Of a stretch of DNA of 64,000 nt, positions 36,701 through 49,400 are shown in pieces. The notes beneath the pieces were generated by a model. The model was not told the DNA's origin, did not search any database, and worked only from the letters and a program-made list of their open reading frames with translations. The first letter of the stretch is position 1; each line of letters begins with the position of its first letter. Source of the stretch: Polyodon spathula (lineage: Eukaryota > Chordata > Actinopteri > Acipenseriformes > Polyodontidae). The stretch is taken from the NCBI RefSeq assembly GCF_017654505.1, contig NC_054571.1, positions 4,062,041 through 4,126,040 of the forward strand. The letters are read 5' to 3'. Both the position numbers and the translations under genes were made by a program.

Positions 36701-39700
36701 CAAACAGAAAGCCAAATAGGTCAGGCTGGGCAGATTGCTGTCACTGTTCCTATTTTTGTTTTGTTTTGTTTCTCCCTCCTTTCGCACTCCCGTACTCTCC
36801 TCAGTACACCCACTATGAGCTGAGAGTGCTCAGGTTTATATGCAGGTGACCGTCTCCCAATTTAGAAACAAATTAATCAATTAATTAATTTGGGAGATGG
36901 CCACCTTCTGCACAGGTTTTTTTATTATACACTGGCAGAGGACGAGCTGCCTAATTTCGCCTCTGCCAGAAACAAAATATTAACAAAACACAGCTACAAC
37001 ACAGCTACAACCGTCATATTTAAATACAATAAATAAATCATAATAATAACAACAATACAACAAAACAAATACAAAATAATAAACTGCACAGGGGTGGAGG
37101 GGGAGACCCTGTTCTAAAAATAAATAAACAAATGCATGTATAGGGCTCCTCGCCCTGTTATTGGCACCGATAGCGTTTCATTCACAACTGATACAGTACT
37201 GTTTTGTAACCTGACAACTCATAATCATCAAACTTAAATTAAAATTATTTATTCAATATTTTCAAAACTGACTTGTCATTGTGAGAATGTCTTGAGGCAC
37301 ACTGATTGGATTATTCAATCTTTCCAGAACCAGCGTCATATCATTGCCTCATTTTGTATTCTGATTTCCATGAGTGCACCTTATCATTACAAAATGTCAT
37401 GTAAGCAAACAGCGAAACACGCCGCTGTTTTTCTTGCTACAAAAAGTTGGAAATTGTTCGAACTCCTGAAAAAACCTGAATCAGACACAAGTCACTGAGC
37501 AATTTCATGTTTTCTGTTCTGGTGAGTTGCATCAACATTTTGTGCATATCTTGAATATTGTTCCTGTACAGGTATTCATAATGAATCTAGCGATGCTGCT
37601 GCATTTTTTAAATGTGTGTAGAGGTGCTTTGTTAATTTAGTTAGTTTATTAACATTAGTTTGTCTGTTATTTTATTGTTATAGTTTATTAACACTATTTA
37701 CAAGTGTAATATTATTTATTACAATTGCCTATTGCTTTTCTCTTAGTTATCTGTTCATTTCATATGTTGATGCATGTGCGTCATGACAAGTAATAAATAT
37801 GTAATTATTTATTGATTCATATTGTGTCTGGTGGTCAACTCCGTCTTAAAGAACACTTCGGCTAAGAGAACACTTTGCTTGCTTCCCGAAAGGTGTTCTC
37901 TAAGACGGAGACTATTGTACTTGGCTTCAAATATTCTTCATAGGATTCTCTCCACCGAGAAATTCCACTCACGTCATTTTAAAGTCAGTTGTATATTATT
38001 ACCTTCATACCGGGCAAGCCCTATAACATCTCTGTGTGTATTCCATTTATAAAGTTTGTCAAGTGTGGTTGTATTCATCTAGTACAAGAGAGACAAAAAC
38101 TCCAAAGAAATTGCAGAAAATAGTTTTTTTAGTCCAGTTTTGCATGTGCTGCTTGACAGGCACAATCTTCCAGTCTGGTGCTGTATTTATGTTTTTGTAT
38201 GGTACTGTATGAAAGATTCTTTTGACTACTGTTTCTGCGATATCTCAACAGATTTTAATGAATTGTGCATGTATTTACATAATGGGGAAACAAAGTACAA
38301 TGAAAAAAAGAAACACCCTTTTGAAATCCACCATTGAAAAAATGTGACTTATCACGCTGATATACACTATTACATTTCAAAATAGCCTTTTCAATGTCAA
38401 ACATTTGATAGTAGTTTTAAGAAACACATTTAATCAAAAAAGAAATTGATGAGAAAAAATGTAAACACATACACTGTGAAAATTAACTTGAGCTCGCAAC
38501 TGAGATGTTGTTCCACAGACAGTGTGTTGTGTGAAGAAACTTTGTGCCAGTATCCAGGATCATTTTTCTCAATCAAATGTAAGAATATCAAGAACTCTGA
38601 CAAGTGTGACATATTGTAGCTGAGCATTGCAGGAAGGAGTCGGAATATTCCAATCTTCATAAAAGTGTTGTCATTATCAAATACTGTACACAGCCCACAA
38701 GCCACCCTCCTCCCAGTGTGCAGTTTGTATGTTTTCAGAAAAAGAAGATAATTTTGGACGGCCCCTTGAGTGATTAATGGACTTTCATTTATTCTTTTCT
38801 TTCAGCAAGCAGCTGGTGTTTTAAGCTCTGCTCTGAACGACACTTCCTTGTGGAGTAACCTGACCATAGAAGAGAAGTCTGTTGCAGCTGAATCATACCT
38901 GGACACCGTAGAGAGGGCAGTGCTGCAGTTGACTGAGCCTTCAGACATTCTGTTAAGGAAAAATGTGCGCTCAGCCAATCTAGGTAAGGAGGAGTCCTTT
39001 AACCATTATCAATAGAACTAGAACATGGAGCGATAGAACTGGAACAGGCACAGCAAGAGAAAGACCTTGGTGTTGTAATAGACTCATCTCTGTCAGCAAC
39101 CACACAGTGCAGGGAAGCAATCAACAAGGCAAACAGCATGCTTGAGTATATAGACACGACTGTAGTTTATCAATCCAAGGAGGTTATGATGAGGTTGTGT
39201 AATGCACCGGTGAGACCACACTTAGAATATTGTGTCCAATTCTGGTCATTGCAGGATCAAAGGGACATTGTTGTCCTGGAGTCCAAAGAAGAGCAACCAG
39301 ACTAATTCCAGGGCTAAAGGACTGAGCTATGAAGAGCTGAATCTATTAGCCTAGAATAAAGAAGAGTTAGGGGGAGTGAAGTTTTAAAATCTTGAAAGGG
39401 AATGACGTACTTAACCTGAAACAATTAAGCACAGTACAGAAACCAGGAACAGAGGACACAGTTGGAAATTAAGTGGAGCTAGACTCCAGGACAGAGGAAC
39501 GGAGACAGTTCTTCACACAGAGTGGGGAGGGTATAGAATGGGCTGCCTAGTCATGTAGTTGAGGCAGAAACACTTGAAGACCTATCTTGACAATGCTCTG
39601 GGATCCACCAGCTACTGTGAGTTTAGATGGGCCTAATGGTCTCCTCTCATTCATACATTTTTAGTTCTTAATATTGTGACCAGAATATAGCAGCTCATTT

Positions 39701-40415
39701 AGTGGGGATTTAATCAAAAATGCATGCCTGTGGAATCTCTGTGCTATTTGGCGACATTCAATTAAACTTTCCAGAGGTGTGGTATGTACAGTGTGGAAAA
39801 TGCTGGGTCAGTATCCAACCATACAAATGCATTCACGTTTTGGAAACTATATATATTGGATTATGGCAATGGCATGGAAAGGATGCTCCAGCCACACCCA
39901 CCAAGCAGATATGAACTTGATGTTGTTTTCATGTACAATGTGTTCAAAACAACTTACTTTGTAGGAAACCCACTTACCATTCCCTTACTTCAAATTGCCT
40001 TTTCCTTCAAGATATGGAGTTGCTGATTATACCAGTCAAACACAATGCATCAAAGGAACAGTTACAAGCCAATAAAAACACACTGGACATTAAGTTGGGA
40101 AAAGTTATGGAAGAGAAAAAGAAAGGTAATGTATAATAATATACCTCTAGCAATTTAATTTCTCTGTTAGTTCTGCATTTACTTTGTCAAGGTTTGTATC
40201 TCACTAAAGATAGGACTGTGCAAGTGCTGTAAAATAAGTCTGTCTAACGTCCATATATATGACACTTGCTTACTTACACTGGCTGGCACAAGTTACTGAG
40301 GGTGTCAGAATTTTAACAGAGGAACCTGTCTGTCTGTATGTCATTTATATACACAGTAAAGCAAGTCGCCATGGTGATAGTCATGATACTCTGATTCTGT
40401 ATTTACAGACTAACT

Positions 40416-40449
<34 letters not shown>

Positions 40450-43400
40450 GTAACATACATTTTAAAAATTTGTCAGGTGAGTGGGGGGTGTAACATTGGA
40501 ATTGTAGTCTTTTTGGGATAGGACGAACACAGGTGATCAGTACTATTGTAACCCAAAACAGGGTATGTGAGACAGAACCTACCCTACACTGGGATGGAGT
40601 CTGTCTTGGATGGGAGTTTTTACAAGAATCAACCATCTCTCAAGTTAAACTCACAAGTGCTTACGGTTACTATAGGCAAAAATCACCACAAACTTTCAGA
40701 GCCAGTGCATTTAACCTTCCATCACAATGAGGTAGGTGGACAGCGCTTAATGAAAGCTAACCAAGGTTTCAAAATAATAAGATTAAGTAGCTTCATTTTA
40801 ATTGCTTTTTACATGACTACTTATGGTGTTTGAAATCATTTTGAATGTTTCTGGAATTTCTCCAACAATGAGTTTGTATTTTTTCTGTCTTTGTAACAAA
40901 GATGATAGTTTTGAAGTTCTATGTAATGCTTAATTCTTTATTGTCTGAAATGTATTATTATTGAATTGACTAGTTGTTTATTTGGATGGAGGTTGTGCTT
41001 ATTGTACACAGTGTGAAGTGTGATGAGATCACTTGATGAGAGCAGAATGCAAATCTGCAAGATAGATCTATTATTGTGTATTTACCAGTTATTTGAGGAT
41101 TCCATTGGGTTATTGTGATGGGGAGGTTCTTGTGTGTTCAGAGATGTTATTACTTATTAATTATTTGGGGAGTTTCAGTTGTTCTTTGATGTATTTTTTT
41201 TATATACAGGAGGTGAAGAGACAACTCAAAAAAGAAAAAATAATGTTAGGCTAATGGCTTTTTTTTTTTTTGTAAAACAGGATTAACCCTTTGCAGTCCA
41301 TTTATTCAGCGCTTGCAATTTATTTTCACATGTGCTGTTTAAAATATATATTTTTTCAGATTAAAACAGGTTTAAAAGGCATTGAATCGCAAAAGGACAC
41401 TTGGTACTGTATCTCCAGCCAAGCCTCACCCTTTGTTCACTGTATTTTTCACGTACCTCTTTATAGACATGTATACTGATAAATACTCTCCTGATCACTC
41501 ATTTTATCACCAAACTCCTCAATAATGCGACCCTGTCCGACATCGGACTGGGAAGGGAAAATTGTAATGTCGGACCTGGCCCCACATAGGGCCGTAAAGG
41601 GTTAAAGTTCAATATATCGAAACCTGTAACCTTTACAATGTACAGACAGCTTTCCCGCAGCTCTGCTTGCTTTGCGAATGTTTTGCGTAAAATCGCAAGT
41701 GAGTGAAATCTAAAAAAGTTGCGGTGAAACTGCGATTATCACAGCGCTGCGGAATGAATAAATTAACATGAATTAACACAGGAAACCAACCGCAACTCTC
41801 TCCAGGTATAGAACCATCGCAACTTTTTGCAAAATTAAGACGCATTATTTGGGCTTGACGAGGCATAGCCCCAGCACCTCTTCAGCTATGAAAGTTAACA
41901 ATGTCATTAAATATTTTGCTCTCAAATGCATTTTCCTACAATTCTCAACACAGTTTTATCCATTCTACAAGTTCTTGCATGCGCTAAACAGAGACAGTCC
42001 ACTGTTACCATTTACGTGCCATAAAGATGACACTGGCTCTCTGAAAGAAGGACTGCGACTCTGTTGTTGGAAATTCCTACGCTGTTTGGTTTGATTGAGT
42101 GTGTATTACACAACAAGCTTCAATATGAAAGTGGAACATTAATTTCAATAAACAACAAGTTTTTAATGAAAACAAATATTGTAGCCTACTTCACTAAAGT
42201 GAAAACTGTCTTCTGTTATTTTTAAATACCACTGCTTCCGATTACACTACTGCTTAATAACAGGAACAACATGTTATTTTGGGATGTTGTTGAAATTAAG
42301 CACGTTCATGCCAGCATGTACCCCAACCCCCACACAGGAACTTTACCCTTCACTACCCCTATTCAAACAAATAGGAAAACAATAACAACGGTCTGGATCT
42401 CTCGCCTTTTTTCAATGAATAGAATTTAATTAATAGAAAATAAAAAAAAAACAAGCTAACAACTATCTAGCCTAAACAGAAATGTATAAGTTAATAAATC
42501 GATTAATAGATTAATGTATTAATGTACAGTATTTATTTATTTATTGCAATCTCCACAAACTGCGGGTTCTGTTGCATTCACAGTGCTGATAACGTTAGAT
42601 ATAGCTAGACTTTACAGCGCGGACCATGGGTCAAACCAATGTGTGTGTAGGGTGCGTGTGTTTGTCGGCCTTCTGGAGTCATCCAAATGCCTTTCCACTT
42701 TATATCATTTTAAACAGTTTAAATACCAAACCATAACAAAACATAGAGTAATAGTGCATATACAGAGCAAAAAAAGTGGATGAGCAAAATACATAGTAGT
42801 TATCCGTCTGTCCCCCACCACCAAAGAGCGGGTGGCACTGCCCCTTCTGCCCTACGGGTCACATCCAGCGCTCAAAGAATATGACAGACATTTGCAGAGC
42901 TTTTTGAGATATTAGAGTAATAAAATAATGATTGTTCAGCAGTTTGGTGATAAAATGAGTGATCAGGAGATGATTTATAGGTTTGCATGACTATGAAGAG
43001 GTATGTGATAAATACATCAAACAAGGGGAAGGATGGGGCTGGAGATGAGGACAGAGTGTCCTGTTGATATGCAGTGCCTTTTAAACCTGTTTTACTTTGA
43101 ATATAATTACTTTTAAACAGCATGTGTAAAATAAACAGCACACGTGAAAATAAATTGGACCTGATGCGCCTGACAGGTGCTGAATAAATGGACTGCTAAG
43201 GGTTAATTTACTTTTTTGCACATACTACTGCTTTGCATATATGATGTAGAGTACATGAGTATAAAATCTAACACTGGTACGTACAATACTCTTTCAAATA
43301 AACTTGCTATGATTTTGAATGTGCGCTTCTTAAGAACGGTATTATTGTCATTGCTTGCTCCCTGACACCTCTTTCTTTACAAATTAAGCACTGGTAATTA

Positions 43401-46400
43401 GTATTGTTTAAAATAAACCACAAATAAGTTAAATGTTTGAGTTGGAAATTAACCAAAATGTTATTATTTAATCAAAGCATAAATCGACTAAGGACTTCCT
43501 CAGTAGACAAGTCAATACGTTGTCTGTATATTCTGCCCGCATGATATTTCCTCTTTTTTTGTTGTTCTGCTAGCATTTGCAAATGTAGCTGTCTGAAAGC
43601 CATGTTCCCTCTTTAACTAGAAACAGAGATTGTCCTGAAATACTTCCTGCAAAATAACTAAGAGGACTGTAACCAGTCTTAATTGATTTCCATGCAACAT
43701 TGTGATTTGCGAGCAAATGGTAACTTTTCAGTTTAGCTTGTGGTGGTGAACTTGCGGGATTATTCATGACACCTCTTCCAGATTCGTGGGAAAAGCACAG
43801 AGAACAACTCAAACGCATTTTTTTCCAATGCAGCATCTATTTGAATCTCTCTCAGAACCGCTACTTTTTCACGAAAAAAATCTCTGCAGCTTCCCTTGCG
43901 ACACACTCAAGGCGTTTTGAATATTTGGCCCTTTATGCTTAAAGCTTGTTCCATCTGAGTGAGGCCCTGCAAGAAAAAGTACCCTGTTTAAAAGCACAAG
44001 AAACCCCTTACCTTTGTTAAGATAAAGCAGTGTCCTCTTACAGGAGGGCTACTTTACTATTGCTGTGCTTTTTAACAAAATGCACAGTGGAAGAAAGCAG
44101 TAGCCCATGGCCCCTCCTCCTTCTCCCCTGGATTGGCTATCTGCCTCTAGATTGGAGATTCACTGTTAGCATAGGCAGTATAGAAACCATTAACTGATTT
44201 CATCAACTTTCTGTATTCATTGAACTCAGGAAAATACTCGTTATAAGTACTCGTTTGTACTCGCTGATTGGCATGGGCCTTGCAAACACCATACATTAAT
44301 AAATGAAATGTTAAAAAAGCAATAGAAATGATGTCTGAATCTAGTTTGAGCTAAACTCAGACACCAACCACTAAGTTAGTTGTAATCATGGAAGCCCTTG
44401 TAACACAGGGGGTTAATAATGTACACTTTGTGGTTTAACAGTTTTGCAATGTTCTTTTCTAGTTAAGCAAAACCAAAGAGGAAGAGGTGACATGTGTCTA
44501 CTGGAAATACGAAGGGAAGGAAAGCTCCTGGTCCACAGAAGGCTGCACAAAGTTACACTCCAACCAAACACACACTGTGTGCAGCTGTGACCACCTCTCC
44601 AGCTTCGCTGTATTAATGGCACTAGATGAATCACAGGTATTGTCATCACACACATGAAACAGTAGTTCTTGGACAAATATTAATATTCCAACAGGTACTT
44701 GTTTAGAAGAAGAAACCCATTCATTATCGCAAGCAGCAGCAAAATGTAATCTGTATTCTGGTGTCTGTAGCCAGCTACCTTACACAAAATCATTTTCACA
44801 GCAACTGCACAACCTTGAAAGCCAATAGTAACCAAGCGTGTACTTCCTTGTAGTAATTAAAATCAGCTTGATACAAAAACATCAGGTTTTATCAGTAATT
44901 AACTGATAGTTGAGACACATTGTTCCATATTTCAAAGACCAGCTTTTAATTAACTAAAAAAAAATTTAAAAGAGAAAATTCCATGTAAAAGAGAAGCCAT
45001 TACGTCCTAATCATGACTTTTTAAAGAATGTTTTTTTAGTTTGAATTTCATGAAATTGAGATTAAACTTTCTGAGTTTATTAAGATTTCTGAGTTTTCAA
45101 ACCACTGTTTAGAACATAAGAACATAAGAAAGTTTACAAACGAGAGGAGGCCATTCGGCCCATCTTGCTCGTTTGGTTGTTAGTAGTTTATTGATCCCAG
45201 AATCTCATCAAGCAACTTCTTGAAGGATCCCAGGGTGTCAGCTTCAACAACATTACTGGGGAGTTGATTCCAGACCCTCACAATTCTCTGTGTAAAAACG
45301 TGCCTCCTATTTTCTGTTCTGAATGCCCCTTTGTCTAATCTCCATTTGTGACCCCTGGTCCTTGTTTCTTTTTTCAGGCTGAAAAAGTCCCTTGGGTCGA
45401 CACTGTCGATACCTTTTAGAATTTTGAATGCTTGAATTAGGTCGCCACATAGTCTTCTTTGTTCAAGACTGAACAGATTCAATTCTTTTAGCCTGTCTGC
45501 ATATGACATGCCTTTCAAGCCCAGAATAATTCTGGTCGCTCTTCTTTGCACTCTTTCTAGAGCAGCAATATCTTTTTTATAGCGAGGTGACCAGAACTGC
45601 ACACAATATTCAAGATGAGGTCTTACTAGTGCATTGTACAGTTTTAACATTACTTCCCTTGATTTAAATTCAACACTTTTCACAATGTATCCGAGCATCT
45701 TGTTAGCCTTTTTTATAGCTTGCCCACATTGTCTAGATGAAGACATTTCTGAGTCAACAAAAACTCCTAGGTCTTTTTCATAGATTCCTTCTCCAATTTC
45801 AGTATCTCCCATATGATATTTATTATGTACATTTTTATTTCCTGCGTGCAGTACCTTACACTTTTCTCTATTAAATGTCATTTGCCATGTGTCTGCCCAG
45901 TTCTGAATCTTGTCTAGATCATTTTGAATGACCTTTGCTGCTGCAACAGTGTTTGCCACTCCTCCTACTTTTGTGTCGTCTGCAAATTTAACAAGTTTGC
46001 TTACTATACCAGAATCTAAATCATTAATGTAGATTAGGAATAGCAGATGAACTAATACTGATCCCTGTGGTACACCACTCGTTACCACACTCCATTTTTA
46101 GGTTTTTCCTCTAATCGGTACTTTCTGTTTTCTACATGTTAACCACTCCCTAATCCATGTACATTTGTTTCCATGAATTCCAACTGCATTCAGTTTGAGA
46201 ATTAATCTTTTGTGTGGGACTTTGTCAAAAGCTTTCTGGAAATCTAAATAAACCATGTCATATGCTTTGCAATTATCCATTATCGATGTTGCATCCTCAA
46301 AAAAATCAAGCAAGTTAGTTAGACACGATCTCCCTTTCCTAAAACCATGTTGACTGTCTCCCAGGACCCTGTTACCATATAGGTAATTTTCCATTTTGGA

Positions 46401-49400
46401 TCTTATTATAGTTTCCATAAGTTTGCATATAATAGAAGTCAGGCTTACTGGTCTGTAGTTACCTGGTTCAGTTTTGTTTCCCTTTTTGTGGATCGGTATT
46501 ACGTTTGCAATTTTCCAGTCTGTCGGTACCACCCCTGTGTCAAGAGACTGCTGCATGATCTTGGTTAGTGGTTTGTAAATTACTTCTTTCATTTCTTTGA
46601 GTACTACTGGGAGGATCTCATCCGGCCCAGGGGATTTGTTTATTTTAAGAGCTCCTAGTCCCTTTAACACTTCTGCCTCAGTTATGCTAAAGTTATTTAA
46701 AACTGGATAGGAACTGGATGACATGTGGGGCATGTTGTCAGTATCTTCCTTTGTAAAAACTTGTGAAAAGTAATCATTTAATATATTTGCAATTTTTTTC
46801 CTCATCTACGATTTTGCCATTTGTATCTCTTAAACATTTAATCTCCTCTTTGAATGTTCTCTTGCTGTTGTAATATTGGAAAAACATTTTGGAATTGGTT
46901 TTAGCTCCCTTAGCAATGTTCATTTCTATTTCTCTCTTGGCCTTTCTAACTTCCTTTTTGACTTGCGTTTGCAGTTCCGTGTACTCTTTCTGCGTACTTT
47001 CTTTTTGGTCCTTTTTTAATGCTCTATAAAGTGCCTTTTTTTGCTGAATATTTTTTTTAATTGATCTATTAAACCATTTTGGCAATTTAGTTTTACATTT
47101 AGATTTGTCTACTTTAGGGATGTAATTGTTTTACGCCTCTAGTACTACATTTTTGAAGAACAACCATCCTTCTTCTGTGGGTGTTTTCTCTATTTTACTC
47201 CAATCTACTTCTGTTAGTCTCTGTTTCATACCTTCATAGTTTGCTTTTCTAAAATTGTAAACCTTAGCTTTAGTCATTACTTTTGGGGTTTTAAAAAACA
47301 CTTCAAATGAGACCATGTTGTGGTCTGAGTTTGCCAGTGGTTCTCTGACCTCTGTTTTAGTTATTCTGTCTTCGTTATTTGAAAAGACTAAATCAAGGCA
47401 TGCCTCCTCTGTAGTCGGTGCCTTGACAAATTGTGTTAGGAAGCAGTCATTTGTCATTTCCACCATTTCACTTTCATCCTTCGCGCTACCCACCGGTTTT
47501 TCCCATTTTATATGGGGGAAGTTGAAATCCATTAGTATGGCATCTCCTTTGCTACATGCATTTCTAATGTCATTGTATAACAGATTATTTTGCTCACCGT
47601 CTGAATCTGGCGGTCTATAGCACGCTCCTATTATTATGCCCTTTGAAATTTTGTCTGTTATTCTGACCCATATTGATTCTGCTTTATTTTCTTTGTCCAG
47701 GTTTAACCCCTGGGCTTCAAGACTGTTTCTTATGTATAGCGCTACCCCTCCTCCTCTTCTGTCCTACCTATCTTTCCTATACAGTGTATACGCACAAATA
47801 TTATATTCGTCCCCATCATTCTCAGACAACCAAGTTTCAGTAACACCTATCGCATCATAGTTACTTGTTAGTAGCTTCAAGTTCTAGAATTTTGTTTCTG
47901 ATACTTCTAGTATTTAGATAAATACATTTAATGGTTTAAACCTGCTCATGGATTTTTTCTCCAAGTAGACTGGTTCCCTTGTTATTTAAGTGCAGTCCGT
48001 CCCGTCTATACAGATAGTCCTCGTTGTAGAATGTGGTCCAATGATCAAGATAGGTGAAGCCTTCCCGTGTGTACCACGTCTTCAGCCATGCGTTTTGATT
48101 AATTATTTCCAGCTGTCCATATCGTCCTTTGCAAGGTGCTGGTAGTATACCAGAAAATACCACAGTTTTGGTTTTCTCTTTTAATTTCCTTCCTAGCTCT
48201 CTGAATTTGTTTTGCAGGGATTTTGGTCTGTCTCTTCCAATGCTGTTTGTACCGATGTGGACGACTACTACCGGGTCGTCTCCTGTTCGTTCTAGGAGCC
48301 TGTCCACATTCTCAGTGATGTGCTTGACCGAGGCTCCCGGAAGGCAGCACACTGTTGTAGTAAGGGGGTCCAAACTGCGAATTGAACTTGCTGTGTTTCT
48401 CAATATGGAGTCCCCAACAATCATGACCTCCCTTCTTTTTGCTGTCTGGTCACCACTGTCAATAGGGTCCTGGATGTTGTTCCTTTCATTCTCTTGTTGT
48501 TGGTTCTGCTCATCAAAATTCTGAAGTGACTCAAATCTGTTGGTTGTTTTGATTTCTGGTGGTTGTGTTTGACGAAGTTTCTTTTTTTCCCTGCTTCTGC
48601 CTACCTGAATTACCCCAGCTGTTCTGACCTTCTATCTCCCTGGTGGCTTTCAGTCTGTTAGGGGTGATGCAGACTTCCATGAATTGTGGGTGTGCCAGTT
48701 CCTCAAGATCCTGTTGCTGTCTCACTTCTTCCAGCTCCATTTCTAGCATACTTACTAGTTTATGCAAATCCTGGATCGCACGCCACTTTACGCACACTTG
48801 GTTTAGCTCCGCTGGGTTTTCTCGGATTTCCCACATCAAGCAGGTGTCACAGATTACTGGCTTGAAGACCATGTTGAGAGTTTTTTCTTTAAGTTTAGTT
48901 TCTTCTGCAGCTGTCAACCTGCTTTCAAACTGCTTCTAAACTGCTCTGTACTTTTCCACGCCTGTACTTTTCCACGCCTCCCACTCGCTGTGGCTGGGAA
49001 GACTGCCTCGTTTAACTGCGTTGTTCTGCTGTGCTGTTGGCTCCTCCCCTCGCCCGTGTCTCAGAACGGCGCTGAATTTGAATCAGCTGCTCCGAGTTTC
49101 AGCTTGTTTGTTATCAGAAAAACACACACGGCTGTTTGACTTTGAGCTGCTGCTGTGTTTCCCCAATGTCCTGTGTTTTCTGATTAAAGCAATTAAAGAT
49201 GCAATTTCTCCTTACTGCTTCTAAACTGCTCTGTACTTTTCCACGCCTGTACTTCTCCCACTCGCTGTCGCTTCCACTCGCTGTCGCTGGGAAGACTGCC
49301 TCGTTTAACTGCGTTGTTCTGCTGTGCTGTTGGCTCCTCCCCTCCTTAAGCCAATGTTTCTAAAAACAGTCCTTAAAAATATTCCATGAAACAATCCTGA

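Larger units (their letters stand above)
45113..49345 (-). mobile_element. Nearly full-length CR1-like LINE, inactivated
   Basis: A 4.2-kb non-LTR retrotransposon antisense to the host gene, in the intron between GPS and TM1. From its 5' end (right side): tandem 5' UTR monomers, ORF1 with coiled coil and SGNH esterase, ORF2 with endonuclease and reverse transcriptase, and a short 3' UTR ending in TTCTTATG units at 45113-45128. Esterase-bearing ORF1 is a known feature of CR1-like LINEs. Frameshifts and stops in both ORFs make it inactive, though most of the sequence is well kept. Confidence 0.93.

Noticed and set aside
39784..40026. An additional exon upstream of 40012
   Set aside because: Open frames overlap but lack domain similarity, and a clear acceptor at 40011 with the right phase defines the exon start.
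45180..46088. 302-codon frame as a host gene
   Set aside because: Carries reverse transcriptase motifs (SGVPQGS, FADD) and belongs to the CR1-like LINE.
47315..48524. Plus-strand frames of 74-131 codons
   Set aside because: They are antisense shadows of the LINE endonuclease and esterase domains on the minus strand.
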